This document shows positions 8,612-21,566 of a DNA stretch of 64,000 nucleotides, one piece after another. The stretch is from Paraburkholderia xenovorans LB400 (GTDB lineage: Bacteria; Pseudomonadota; Gammaproteobacteria; Burkholderiales; Burkholderiaceae), in assembly GCF_000013645.1 (NCBI RefSeq), contig NC_007951.1, forward strand, positions 3,162,001 through 3,226,000, written 5' to 3'. Every line of letters begins with the position of its first letter. Within the stretch, counting starts at the first letter, position 1. A program made the translations under genes and the position numbers. The notes beneath the pieces were generated by a model. The model was given only the letters and a program-made list of their open reading frames with translations. It did not search any database and was not told where the DNA came from.

Positions 8612-8992
8612 ATGAACCATCCTACTTCGTTGATACCACTGCTGCGCCGTGCGCGCACCGCCGCCGTGCTGGCTGTTCTCGTCGGCAGCGGCGCACTGGC
8701 CGGCTGCATGATGGACCCGCCGGGTCCGTCGCCGATATATAGCCGCCTTCCCACCGACCAGTCGGGCACCGCCCAACCGCTGACGCCTGAAGAACGCCAG
8801 CGCTATGACGCGATCGATCAGCAGGTCATGGTCGAGCAGAATCAGGCGATCGCCGCCGAAAACGCGGCGCAGGCCTGGTCGCGTTACTACACGCCGCCTG
8901 TGAGTGTGTATGGCAGCTATTACGGGGGTGGTTGGGGGCACGGCTGGGGTACGGGCGTCGGCGTCGGATACGGACCGTACTGGGGCTGGTAA
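8612..8992 (+). CDS. small Gly/Tyr-rich predicted lipoprotein
   Basis: A 126-residue protein with an N-terminal signal sequence and lipobox ALAGC (Cys32), so probably an outer- or inner-membrane lipoprotein processed by signal peptidase II. The mature part has a short helical segment rich in Gln/Glu (QRYDAIDQQVMVEQNQ) and ends in a Gly/Tyr/Trp-rich tail. No enzymatic motif is seen and function is unknown. The start ATG at 8612 is supported by the immediate signal sequence; GGAGAT lies about 10 nt upstream. A strong bidirectional terminator follows. Confidence 0.75.
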   Translation: MNHPTSLIPLLRRARTAAVLAVLVGSGALAGCMMDPPGPSPIYSRLPTDQSGTAQPLTPEERQRYDAIDQQVMVEQNQAIAAENAAQAWSRYYTPPVSVYGSYYGGGWGHGWGTGVGVGYGPYWGW

Positions 8993-9063
8993 GCTGGTAA
9001 GCGGATAAGCGGCAGCAAGCTCGCGCATACCGCGAGAATTCCGGCCCAACGGCGGCTCCAAAG

Positions 9064-9101
9064 AAAAAAGGCACGGTCTATTTTTTCACCGTGCCTTTTT
9101 T
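9064..9101. terminator. bidirectional intrinsic terminator between the lipoprotein gene and ftsB
   Basis: A perfect 14-bp stem with A6 on the left arm and T6 on the right (AAAAAAGGCACGGT / ACCGTGCCTTTTTT) and a 10-nt loop lies between convergent genes. The A/T flanks make it a canonical Rho-independent terminator in both directions. Confidence 0.92.
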
Positions 9102-9138
9102 GCGTCCTTCGTATCGAACCGTTGTGCCGCGGCGAAGC

Positions 9139-9570
9139 TCAGTGCGCAGGCTTTCTTTCGTGAGCAGCTTTCCCACCGTGCTTGTGATCCGGCTTCGCGC
9201 GTGACTCCGGATTCGGCACCATATGCAGCGGCGCCGCCGACATCTCGCCACGCGTGGACGTGGTTGCCGATGGCGTGTTCGCCGCCGGCAACGGCGCATT
9301 CGGCGACACGAACTGCACGAACACTTCGCCGTCCTTCACCATGCCCATTTCGTAGCGCGCCCGCTCTTCGACAGCGGCCGTGCCGTTCTGCAAGTCCTGC
9401 ACTTCGCCCTGAATGCGCTCGTTGCGCAGCTTCGAGTCGGCATTCTTTTGCAGTTGTTGCGCCAGTTGCTGCTGCAACTCGTGCACGCGCAACCAGCCGC
9501 CATGTCCCCACCAGAGCGGGTACTGGATCAGCGCCAGTAGAACGATCAGGACAGCAGTGACAAGCCGCAT
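9139..9570 (-). CDS. ftsB: cell division protein FtsB (septum formation initiator)
   Basis: A 143-residue bitopic membrane protein: one N-terminal transmembrane helix ([18 protein letters not shown]), then a periplasmic coiled coil rich in Leu/Gln ([29 protein letters not shown]) and the conserved [19 protein letters not shown] motif of FtsB/DivIC. In the divisome FtsB bridges FtsL and FtsQ. The Pro/Ala/Ser/His-rich tail of about 50 residues after the conserved part is longer than in E. coli FtsB (103 residues). It lies downstream of eno, the usual betaproteobacterial order. Confidence 0.92.
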   Translation of the reverse strand: MRLVTAVLIVLLALIQYPLWWGHGGWLRVHELQQQLAQQLQKNADSKLRNERIQGEVQDLQNGTAAVEERARYEMGMVKDGEVFVQFVSPNAPLPAANTPSATTSTRGEMSAAPLHMVPNPESRAKPDHKHGGKAAHERKPAH

Positions 9571-9591
9571 GAAGTAAGCACAATAAATACA

Positions 9592-9620
9592 CGCCGCCCT
9601 GCGCTATACGCAGGGCGGCG
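9592..9620 (-). terminator. perfect 12-bp hairpin between eno and ftsB
   Basis: CGCCGCCCTGCG and CGCAGGGCGGCG pair perfectly around the 5-nt loop CTATA. On the coding strand it is followed by a T-rich but interrupted stretch (TGTATTTATTG). It may attenuate transcription from eno into ftsB or protect the eno mRNA 3' end. Confidence 0.6.
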
Positions 9621-9677
9621 GGGTCAATCAGAAACGAAGGATAACCGGCTCATCGGTCAGCGCCAGCAAGACAGCCA

Positions 9678-11027
<1,350 letters not shown>

Positions 11028-11184
11028 TCAGCGCTTTAGCGGTTACTCCGGTCGCATGCAGAACACCGGTCTCCCCGGCAAACTGCTTGCGCGCCGATAG
11101 GTTCGACGACCATTGCGTGCATTCGCCGCGCGCCGACCGTGGCCGATTGTGCAGTCCAATCGTGACACGCGGTGAATGCCTGAG

Positions 11185-13958
<2,774 letters not shown>

Positions 13959-13986
13959 TTACCTGCATGCGCCGCCTGACGCGGCA

Positions 13987-14790
13987 TCAGGCGCGCCGCT
14001 CCAGTTCATGCAACATGCTTTGCACCGCGCGCGCGGTTTCGACGGGTCTTTCCATCGGGTAAAGATGACTGCCCTCGATCCATTCCACATGGCCGCCGGT
14101 CGCGCGGCGCGTCGCTTCCAGTCCGGCCCGGCGGATTTCCTTCGAACGCGTGCCGGCGATGAAGCCCACCGGCACCGGCGCGCCCCGCGCGAGCCGCGAG
14201 CCGAGCGTGTGCGGCAAGGTCTTGTAGATCTGATATTCGGTACGGCGGTCGAAAGCGAGCGACCGCGAGCCGTCCGGCGATGTTTGCGGAATGCCGAAGT
14301 CGATGTAGTCGGACAGCATGCGCTCATCCCAGCGCGCGAACGCCGGCTTCGAATGGAAGTGCCGCCACGCTTCGTCGCGGCTCGCCCACTGGGTGCGGCG
14401 CGTACGGGTGGCGGCCGCGGGCGACAGACGCTCGTCGAGGCCGGTCCATTGCGACACGCGCAGCATGCTGCTGCGCCAGCCGGCGATCACCGGCGAATCG
14501 AGCATCACCACCCCTCTCACCCACTGCGGCTTCTTCAGCGCGGCCATCAGCGACAGATAACCGCCGAGCGAATGCCCCACCAGCCATACCGGCTGTTCGT
14601 AAGTTCTGCCGATATCGTCGAGCAACTGCTCGACCAGATGCGGCCAGTCCTGCGTCACCGGAAAGCGCGCGTCGTGACCGATCCGCTCGATGGAGCGCAA
14701 TTCGTAGTCGTCGGCGAGTTCGGCGAAGATCGTCCGGTAGGTCGATGCGGGAAAACCGTTCGCGTGCGAGAAGTGGATGATGTTTTTCAA
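13987..14790 (-). CDS. alpha/beta hydrolase
   Basis: A 267-residue cytoplasmic alpha/beta hydrolase: HANGFPAST (oxyanion region), nucleophile elbow GHSLGGYLS, and a late GSHLYPMERP segment that supplies the catalytic histidine. A typical lipase/esterase-like fold with a lid around residues 130-190; substrate unknown. It is monocistronic-looking, with comEC downstream on the same strand after a gap of about 150 nt upstream of its ATG. Confidence 0.83.
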   Translation of the reverse strand: MKNIIHFSHANGFPASTYRTIFAELADDYELRSIERIGHDARFPVTQDWPHLVEQLLDDIGRTYEQPVWLVGHSLGGYLSLMAALKKPQWVRGVVMLDSPVIAGWRSSMLRVSQWTGLDERLSPAAATRTRRTQWASRDEAWRHFHSKPAFARWDERMLSDYIDFGIPQTSPDGSRSLAFDRRTEYQIYKTLPHTLGSRLARGAPVPVGFIAGTRSKEIRRAGLEATRRATGGHVEWIEGSHLYPMERPVETARAVQSMLHELERRA

Positions 14791-14943
14791 CTGCGGCTAT
14801 CTCCGTTCTGTTTTTGCGTGCGGGGCTTTGATGCGCGCTTGCGTACAGGCGCTTCAGCCAGCGGCACGCTTTCTGTGCGGCCCTGCTGCGCTTCGTCTAT
14901 CCATGCGGCCGGCATTTCACCAGCGCACCTACCGGCGCACCTG

Positions 14944-17736
14944 TTAGCGGTCCATCCAGTAACGGTGCTGTGTGTCGCGATAACGATCGAGCGTCAGCGC
15001 GATGTTCTCTGTGGCGGCGCTCTTCGCGCCGGCTTCCGGGTTCACTTCGACTCGCACCGCGCCGTCCGTGTCGCTGCGCCCAAGCTCGATCTGCCGCGCC
15101 TTGTAGCGCTCGAACACCCTCGCATCCGGATGATGAAAACGGTTGCGATAGCCTACCTGAAATAGCGCGATGAGCGGGTCGATAGAATCGAGGAACGGCT
15201 CGGTCGACGAAGTCTTGCTGCCGTGATGCGGCACGACCAGCACCTGTGCGCGCAACGCGCCGCGATCGCGCGCGAGCAGAGTGCGTTCGACAGGTGCCTC
15301 GATATCCGCCGTCAGCAAGGCGGCCATGCGCGGCGGCTCCGTTTGAACGCGCGCGGCCGGCCGGCTCGTCGCGGGCGGCAGCGTGCTCACCCGCAACACG
15401 CAGCAATGCATGTTCGGCTTGCCTTGCAGCGGACCGGCGTCGGGCCAGAGCATCGCGAACTCGACACCGTCCCACTGCCAGCGCTGCCCCGCCGCGCACG
15501 GCAGCGTGGCGGCGCCGTGCCGCCGCGCGTTCAGCCACAATGCATTCGACGGCGCCAGCGCCGCCACCATCTGACGCACCTCGATCGCGTCCAGAACGGC
15601 GGGCGCGCCGCCCGAATGATCGGAATCGGCGTGACTGACGATCAGCGTATCGAGCGCGTTCACGCCGTGTGCCTGCAGGAATGGCACGACCACCCGCTCG
15701 CCCGCGTGAGTCGATTCCGGGCCCGGCCCCGTATCGAACAGCAACGTGTGATGCGCCGTTTCGACCAGCACGGACGTACCTTGACCGACATCCAGCGCGG
15801 TTAGCCGGAAACCGCCCTGCGGCGGCCCGGACGGCGCCGGCATCAGGAGCGGCAACCATGTGAGCGGCGCGGCCCAGCGCAGCGGCCAGCCGCGCGGCGC
15901 GAGACACCAGAGCACACCCAACGCCGCCGCGGCCAGCGTCCACGCATCCGGCTGCGGCAGGCGCCAGAGCAGCCAGGGAGGCCCCGAGAACCACAGCAAG
16001 CCCGCGGCCAGCCACTCCAGCAAAGCGTGAGCGACATGCCATGCGTGGACGTCGAGCGGCGCGGGCAACGCGACGCCGGCGAGTATCGCCGGCGTGACCA
16101 GCAGGCTGACCCACGGAATCGCGAAGGCATTCGCGAGCGGGCCGATCAGCGGAATCTGCGCGAACCAGTAGACGGTTAGCGGCGCGAGCGCGACCGTGAC
16201 GGCGAACTGCACGTGTGCCGCGCTGCGCAGCCGTTCGCCCACGCCGCGCACGTGACGCAGCAACCCGGCACGCAGTCTGGGCAACGGGGACGATGGCTCG
16301 CCGCCCTCGTTCGCCTGATCGTGGTGCTGTTCATGATCCTGCACGCGCGGCCGCCCGGACATGGCGAACAGAATTGCCGCCACCGCGCAGAACGACAACC
16401 AGAATCCCGCCGAGACGACCGCCCACGGATCGATCAGCAGCACCAGTCCCAAGGCCCACGCGAGCACCGCCGAGCGTGCCACGCTGCGCCCGCTGACAAA
16501 CGCGAGCGCGACGACGCCCGCCATCCACAGCGCGCGCTGCGCCGGCACGTTGAAACCGGCCAATGCAGCGTGCAGCGCGGCGAACAGCGCGCCGCCCGTG
16601 ATCGCGACGACCTGCGCGGGCAGCCGCAACGGCCAGTCGCGGCCAATCCAGCCGGAGCGCCGCCATAACGCGCCCGCGAGCCAGCCCGCAAGACCCGCGA
16701 CGAAACCAAGGTGCAGCCCGGAAATCGCCACCAGATGACTCGTACCCGTGCCGCGCATCAGCAGCCAGTCCGCTGCGCTCACTTCGTCCTGCGCGCCGAT
16801 CGCCAGTGCCACGACGATTCCGCGGTGCGGCGCATCGCCGAGCACCGCGTCGATGCGTGCGCGCAGCGCGGCGCGCCAGCGGTCCACGGTCACGCCGACA
16901 CCGCGCGCATCGCCGCGCAATCGCACGGCGTGAGCCGGCGCACTCACATAGCCGGTGGCCCGCACATTGCGCGCGAGCAGATTCGCCTCGGCATCGCGCA
17001 CGCCGAAATTCGCATTGCCATGCGGACGTTTCAGCCGCACGGTCAACCGCCAGCGTGCGCCGGGTTCGAGGATCGGCGGCGGCGCATCTTCGGCGATCCA
17101 CGCCAGTTGGATCACGCGCGGGAAAGCGGCCATTGGCGCGTCGGCCGGGTCGACGCCGAATAGAAAGCGTGCGCCGTTTTCATCGCGTGACGGCAGGCCT
17201 TTGATACTGCCGACAACCTCGATATCGCGGCCTTCCCATGCGGTGGGTAAGCTCACCGCGAGGCGCATGTCCGCGCGCAGGGCTGCGTAGCCGAAGCCCG
17301 TGCACGACGCCGCACACCACACCGCGCTCCAGCCGACGAATGAGCGCATGCGCGGGCCGAAGCGGACACGGCGTATTAGCGAAGTGAGAGCCGCGAGCGC
17401 GTGCGCGCGATGTGTCGGCGTAGGGGTGGCCTTTGCCGTGGGCGCAACTGTCGCCGCAGTTTCAGTTCCAGTTCCAGTTCCAGTTCCAGTTCCAGTTCCA
17501 GTTCCAGCTCTAGTTGCAGCCGCAGCCGCGCCCGTAGCCGTAGCCGTATTCCCACCAACCGCCGCATGCCGCTCAACAGCGCACGCACTCCCGCCGTCGC
17601 CCAACCCCCAAACCGCTACGACAACCGCAACGCACGCAGCAAACACCAGCCCGCACAGCCCGACCCAATCCGGCAACACCGCTTGCCGCTGCAGCCAGAC
17701 CACCCCCAACGCAAATCCGCACCACCATGCCCGCAT
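14944..17736 (-). CDS. comEC: DNA internalization-related competence protein ComEC/Rec2
   Basis: A 930-residue inner-membrane channel protein for uptake of single-stranded DNA during transformation. Order: short hydrophobic N-terminus, a low-complexity insert, a soluble OB-like domain (DUF4131 type), the polytopic competence domain (SHLVAISGLHLGFVAGL), and a C-terminal metallo-beta-lactamase-fold domain (LTALDVGQGTSVLVET, HADSDHSGG near residue 700, VPHHGSKTSS). Length exceeds the usual 750-850 mainly because of the Ala/Thr/Gly-rich insert at residues 45-115, which includes a (Gly-Thr)7 run encoded by a hexanucleotide microsatellite. The gene is otherwise intact. Confidence 0.93.
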   Translation of the reverse strand: MRAWWCGFALGVVWLQRQAVLPDWVGLCGLVFAACVAVVVAVWGLGDGGSACAVERHAAVGGNTATATGAAAAATRAGTGTGTGTGTGTGTETAATVAPTAKATPTPTHRAHALAALTSLIRRVRFGPRMRSFVGWSAVWCAASCTGFGYAALRADMRLAVSLPTAWEGRDIEVVGSIKGLPSRDENGARFLFGVDPADAPMAAFPRVIQLAWIAEDAPPPILEPGARWRLTVRLKRPHGNANFGVRDAEANLLARNVRATGYVSAPAHAVRLRGDARGVGVTVDRWRAALRARIDAVLGDAPHRGIVVALAIGAQDEVSAADWLLMRGTGTSHLVAISGLHLGFVAGLAGWLAGALWRRSGWIGRDWPLRLPAQVVAITGGALFAALHAALAGFNVPAQRALWMAGVVALAFVSGRSVARSAVLAWALGLVLLIDPWAVVSAGFWLSFCAVAAILFAMSGRPRVQDHEQHHDQANEGGEPSSPLPRLRAGLLRHVRGVGERLRSAAHVQFAVTVALAPLTVYWFAQIPLIGPLANAFAIPWVSLLVTPAILAGVALPAPLDVHAWHVAHALLEWLAAGLLWFSGPPWLLWRLPQPDAWTLAAAALGVLWCLAPRGWPLRWAAPLTWLPLLMPAPSGPPQGGFRLTALDVGQGTSVLVETAHHTLLFDTGPGPESTHAGERVVVPFLQAHGVNALDTLIVSHADSDHSGGAPAVLDAIEVRQMVAALAPSNALWLNARRHGAATLPCAAGQRWQWDGVEFAMLWPDAGPLQGKPNMHCCVLRVSTLPPATSRPAARVQTEPPRMAALLTADIEAPVERTLLARDRGALRAQVLVVPHHGSKTSSTEPFLDSIDPLIALFQVGYRNRFHHPDARVFERYKARQIELGRSDTDGAVRVEVNPEAGAKSAATENIALTLDRYRDTQHRYWMDR
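17457..17510 (-). repeat. hexanucleotide microsatellite inside comEC
   Basis: Seven perfect CAGTTC units (plus strand) at 17463-17504 are flanked by one imperfect unit on each side (CAGTTT and CAGCTC). On the coding strand it encodes alternating Gly-Thr. Change in copy number would lengthen or shorten the linker by dipeptides without frameshift. Confidence 0.95.
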
Positions 17737-17847
17737 CCGCCCTCCGCCAGCAAATGCCGGGCGCAGCAGCGCTTGAGCACAGGCGTCAGCGAGCCCGCCA
17801 AGCGTGAATGTCGCCCGGCGCGAACCACTCAGACCTTCCGGGTTCGA

Positions 17848-18636
17848 TTATGCAGAGGAAAGTGCGAGCCGCGGCAGCGCGGCGAGCGCGTTAGCCGTTG
17901 TGCCTAGGGCGGCTTCTTCGGCGGCCATGCCGCGCAGTTCCGCGAGGCCCGCGCCGATCGCCGGAATCTGCTCCGGCGAATTGCGCTGCCTGTAAATCCA
18001 TGCAGGCGCGATGTCCGGCGCATCGGTCTCGACGACCAGCGCGTCGAACGGCAACTGTTCGGCAAGACGGCGGATCTGCCGCGCCCGCTCGAACGTCAGA
18101 TTGCCGCCGAATCCGAGATGCATGCCCTGGTCGATATACGCCTGAGCCTGCTGGAAACTGCCGTTGAATGCATGCGCGATACCACGATGAATCTGGTGGC
18201 GCCGCAGTCCCTTGATCACCTGGTCCTGCGATTTGCGCACATGGCAGATCACCGGCAGATCGAATTCGCGCGCGAATTCCAGCTGAGCGTTGTAGAAGAA
18301 TTGCTGGCGCGCGTCGTCGAGACCGTCGACGAAATAATCGAGCCCGATTTCGCCGATGCCGACGAACCGCGGATCGTCGAGATTCGCCTCGATTTCCATG
18401 CGCAACACCGCCAGATCGCTCTCCTGCGCCGCCGGCGTGAACAGCGGATGGATGCCGAGCGCATACGCGCCGCCGTCGACCCGGTGCGCCAGTTCGCGCA
18501 CCGTTGCGAAGTTCTCGCGGCCGATCGCCGGAATCACGATCCGCCCCACACCCGCGCGGTGCGCCGCCGCCGCGACTTGCGCGCGGTCGGCGTCGAATTC
18601 CGAAGCATCGAGATGGCAGTGCGTATCGATCCACAT
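17848..18636 (-). CDS. TatD family metal-dependent hydrolase (DNase)
   Basis: A 262-residue TIM-barrel hydrolase. Metal motif DTHCHLD at residues 4-10, GEIGLDYF, ICHVRKSQDQV, and FNGSFQQAQ, FGGNLTFERA and ETDAPDIAP at the C-terminus are all TatD signatures. Family members act as 3'-5' exonucleases on DNA or RNA, sometimes in repair. It lies between lolD and comEC on the same strand. The TatD-like paralogue YcfH is a lolCDE neighbour in many genomes. Confidence 0.93.
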   Translation of the reverse strand: MWIDTHCHLDASEFDADRAQVAAAAHRAGVGRIVIPAIGRENFATVRELAHRVDGGAYALGIHPLFTPAAQESDLAVLRMEIEANLDDPRFVGIGEIGLDYFVDGLDDARQQFFYNAQLEFAREFDLPVICHVRKSQDQVIKGLRRHQIHRGIAHAFNGSFQQAQAYIDQGMHLGFGGNLTFERARQIRRLAEQLPFDALVVETDAPDIAPAWIYRQRNSPEQIPAIGAGLAELRGMAAEEAALGTTANALAALPRLALSSA

Positions 18637-18682
18637 GACGTGCCTCGCTAGCGGCGCAGCATCAGCGCAGGGTGTCCGGCAA

Positions 18683-19426
18683 TCAGACCGGCACCGGCGG
18701 CTCTTCGTGCAGCACGCCGTCGCGCAGCCGCATGATGCGGTCGCAACGCCCCGCCAGTTCCGGATCGTGCGTGACGATCACGAAGCTCGTTTCGAGCGTT
18801 TGCGACAGTTCGAGCATCAGGTTGAACACGGTGTCCGCCGTGCCGCCGTCGAGATTGCCGGTCGGTTCGTCGGCCAGCACGCAGGCGGGCTTCGTCACCA
18901 ACGCGCGCGCAATCGCGACACGCTGGCGCTCGCCGCCCGACAGCTCGCCCGGACGATGCTTCGCGCGGTGCCCCATGCCGACGCGCTCCAGCACCGCGAG
19001 CGCTTCGCGGCGCGCGGCTTCGGTCGACATGCGGCGAATCCGCAGCGGCATCGCGACGTTATCGAGCGCGGAAAACTCCGGCAGCAGGTGGTGGAACTGA
19101 TAGACGAAACCCAGCGCGCGATTGCGCAGGTCGTTGCGTTCGCGCTCGGAGAGTCTGGTGAAGGGCTTGCCCATTACCGAGACCTGTCCGGCGCTCGGAT
19201 CGTCGAGGCCGCCGAGCACGTGTAGCAGCGTGCTCTTGCCGGAGCCCGACGCGCCGACGATCGCCAGCTTCTCGCCGCGCCGCACGCTCAGTTGCGCGTT
19301 GTTGAGCACCGTCACATTCAGACCGCCCTGCACGAACGACTTGGAAATGCCGGTCGCTTCCAGCACATAGGGATGCGGCACGGTGTCGGCGGAAGGCATG
19401 GATAGGTTGGCGGAACGGTCATTCAT
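18683..19426 (-). CDS. lolD: lipoprotein-releasing system ATP-binding protein LolD
   Basis: A 247-residue ABC ATPase that powers release of outer-membrane lipoproteins from the inner membrane. Walker [11 protein letters not shown]-loop [12 protein letters not shown], signature LSGGERQR and Walker [12 protein letters not shown] are intact. The ATG at 19426 overlaps the 3' end of the permease gene by 8 nt, so translation is coupled. An upstream in-frame start is possible but lies within the permease gene. Confidence 0.95.
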   Translation of the reverse strand: MNDRSANLSMPSADTVPHPYVLEATGISKSFVQGGLNVTVLNNAQLSVRRGEKLAIVGASGSGKSTLLHVLGGLDDPSAGQVSVMGKPFTRLSERERNDLRNRALGFVYQFHHLLPEFSALDNVAMPLRIRRMSTEAARREALAVLERVGMGHRAKHRPGELSGGERQRVAIARALVTKPACVLADEPTGNLDGGTADTVFNLMLELSQTLETSFVIVTHDPELAGRCDRIMRLRDGVLHEEPPVPV

Positions 19427-20672
19427 AGCGCAGTGCCTCCGCGGGACGGACTTTCGCACCACGCCAGCTCGGGTACAGGGTGGCCAGCGCCGACATCAGG
19501 AACGCGATGATGCCGATCCGCGCGACGTCGGCCGGAATCAGCTCGGACGGCAGTTCGCTGATGAAATACACCGACGGCGGCAGGAACTGCACGCCGAGCA
19601 GATGCTCGATCATCGGCACGAGCCACGGAATGCTCCACGCGATCAGGCAGCCGAGCGCGACGCCGGTGGCCGTGCCGATAAAGCCGATCGTCACGCCCTG
19701 CACCACGAAGATCTTCATGATCGAACCGGGCTGCGCGCCGAGCGTGCGCAGAATCGCGATATCGGCCTGCTTGTTGGTCACCGTCATGACGAGCGACGAC
19801 ACCAGATTGAACGCCGCCACGGCGATGATCAGCGTGAGGATGATGAACATCATGCGCTTTTCGATCTGCACCGCCGAGAACCAGGTCTTGTTCTGCTGGG
19901 TCCAGTCGCGAATGTATAAATCGCCCGACAGGCTGCGCGCGAGCTGATGCGCGACCTCCGGCGCGCGCTGCATGTCGGTCAGGCGCAGCCGCACGCCGGT
20001 GGGCGCGGGCAGTCTGAACAGCGCCTGCGCGTCCTTGATGTTGATCAGCGCGAGCGTGCTGTCATATTCGTAATGCCCCGACTCGAAGATGCCCACCACG
20101 GTGAACTGCTTCAGCCGGGGCAGCATGCCGGCCGGCGTGATCGTGCCTTCCGGCGCGACCAGCGTGATCTTGTCGTTGACGGTCACGCCGAGATTGGTGG
20201 CGAGATCGGCGCCGAGCACGATGCCGAAATCGCCCGGCACCAGTGCGTTCAGACTGCCGCCTTTCATCTCCTTGCCGATATCGGACACCTGCGGCTCGAG
20301 CGAAGGCTCGACGCCGCGCAGCGCCACTCCGCTCACCGCGTCCTGGCGCGTGAGCAGCGCCTGCGCTTCCACATACGGCGCCGCGCCGATCACTTCCTTG
20401 TTCTGGCGGGCTTCCTGGGCGGTCAGTTGCCAGTTGGGCATCGATCCGGTGGGCGAGAAGATCTCCACGTGCGCGAGCACCGACAGCATCCGGTCACGCA
20501 CCTCTTTCTGAAAACCGTTCATCACGGACAACACGACGATCAGCGCCGCGACGCCGAGCGCGATGCCCGACATCGACACGAGCGCAATGAAGGAAATGAA
20601 GCCGTTACCGGTCGTGCGTTTGCCGGCGCGGGTGTAGCGCCAGCCAATCTGCCATTCGTAGGGAAATTTCAA
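19419..20672 (-). CDS. lolC: lipoprotein-releasing ABC transporter permease (LolC/LolE or LolF type)
   Basis: A 417-residue permease with the LolC/E architecture: N-terminal transmembrane helix ([33 protein letters not shown]), a long periplasmic domain, and three C-terminal transmembrane helices of the FtsX-like permease domain. It starts [17 protein letters not shown], a conserved beginning. Only one permease gene accompanies lolD here, so the transporter may be a LolDF type (homodimeric permease) unless a second permease lies elsewhere. The symbol lolC is used for the family only. Confidence 0.9.
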   Translation of the reverse strand: MKFPYEWQIGWRYTRAGKRTTGNGFISFIALVSMSGIALGVAALIVVLSVMNGFQKEVRDRMLSVLAHVEIFSPTGSMPNWQLTAQEARQNKEVIGAAPYVEAQALLTRQDAVSGVALRGVEPSLEPQVSDIGKEMKGGSLNALVPGDFGIVLGADLATNLGVTVNDKITLVAPEGTITPAGMLPRLKQFTVVGIFESGHYEYDSTLALINIKDAQALFRLPAPTGVRLRLTDMQRAPEVAHQLARSLSGDLYIRDWTQQNKTWFSAVQIEKRMMFIILTLIIAVAAFNLVSSLVMTVTNKQADIAILRTLGAQPGSIMKIFVVQGVTIGFIGTATGVALGCLIAWSIPWLVPMIEHLLGVQFLPPSVYFISELPSELIPADVARIGIIAFLMSALATLYPSWRGAKVRPAEALRYE

Positions 20673-21167
20673 GCGAATCCTTTTCTGCGTGTCTTCGGCC
20701 TTGTGCCGCGCACGAAGGCGTGAAGCGCCTGCCGTGCGGCCCGAGCGTCGTGATCATTGGTGTCGTTGCGCAGCGGATGGTTCCGGTGCGGCGCGCCACG
20801 TCGTAGCAATGCGCGCGCCATACCGGTCCGCGGCGGTCCGGCAGACGGCTCCCGCCGTTGCCACGATCGCCGGCACCGCCGATCAAGCGCGAAGTTTGCC
20901 ATACAATGCCGCCCGCTCGCGTAAAGGCGGGGCGGCGCGCCCCGGACAGGAAGGGCGGCCGAGTCCGGTCAGGCCGGCTGCGGTGCCGGAGTGGAAAGGC
21001 GGCGGCCAAGCCGACTACTGCTGCGCCGGAGTGGAAAGGCGGCAACCAAGCCGACTCCTGCTGCGCTGGGATGGAAAGGCGGTGGCGACGCTGACTAGGA
21101 AAGGCGGCAGCCACGCGGACGCCGACGCCGCGCCGGGTGCCCGGCGCGAAACCCGGCCCAGCTTTAT
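20673..21167. other. non-coding region upstream of lolC with tandem repeats
   Basis: About 495 bases without a convincing gene. Open frames here have no recognisable homology and run through the repeats. The notable content is a degenerate 40-bp tandem repeat at about 20981-21100. A TACAAT hexamer at 20902-20907 on the plus strand is unexplained. Confidence 0.5.
20981..21100. repeat. degenerate 40-bp tandem repeat
   Basis: Three consecutive 40-bp units begin at 20981, 21021 and 21061. Each contains a near-identical core (c-t-g-c-g-c-c-g-g-a then GTGGAAAGGCGGC) followed by a similar AACCAAGCCGACT half; the third copy is more diverged. A shorter trailing GGAAAGGCGGC copy occurs at about 21098-21108. 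The period is not a multiple of three, which argues against a coding origin. Confidence 0.85.
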
Positions 21168-21413
21168 CTACCGCAGGTTGTACCGCTCGCGCAACTCGTT
21201 GATGATGCCCGCCGCGGCGCTGCTGGCGGCGTCGCGGACGTCGGCATCCTTTCGGTCGCGGTGCAGATGGGTAATGTCCCAGTTGCAGCCGCTCTCGTCC
21301 TCCACGGTCTCGTGGAAGCCGGTCGGAATCCAGCCGGCCGTGGCCGGGTTCGCATCGAGCGCCTTGACGACCAGTGCCAGCAGTTCCTGCTCGGTTTTGA
21401 GTTCACGCGACAT
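21168..21413 (-). CDS. small conserved hypothetical protein
   Basis: An 81-residue hydrophilic protein with no signal peptide or transmembrane segment. It contains GWIPTGFHETVEDESGCNWDITHLHRD and an Ala-rich C-terminal helix (RDAASSAAAGIINELRERYN). No function is recognised. It starts at an ATG at 21413, with another ATG 12 nt upstream. It is divergent from the RpfE-like gene. The composition (acidic and basic mix, amphipathic helix) looks like a real protein. Confidence 0.6.
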   Translation of the reverse strand: MSRELKTEQELLALVVKALDANPATAGWIPTGFHETVEDESGCNWDITHLHRDRKDADVRDAASSAAAGIINELRERYNLR

Positions 21414-21566
21414 GACGGTCTCCATCGTCCCATGCGCGGTGCCGCCGCGCGCGGCTATTGCTCCGGGCTTCAGAAGGCGGCGAACGCGTGGCCCGCCGCC
21501 GCGGTTCATCGAGCGGGAGCTGATGGACGGAATACTCGCACTCTTTGCCCTACAATGCGCAGCATC

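Noticed and set aside
17457..17510. Phase-variation switch by the comEC microsatellite
   Set aside because: The unit is 6 bp, so slippage does not change the reading frame; only length variation is possible.
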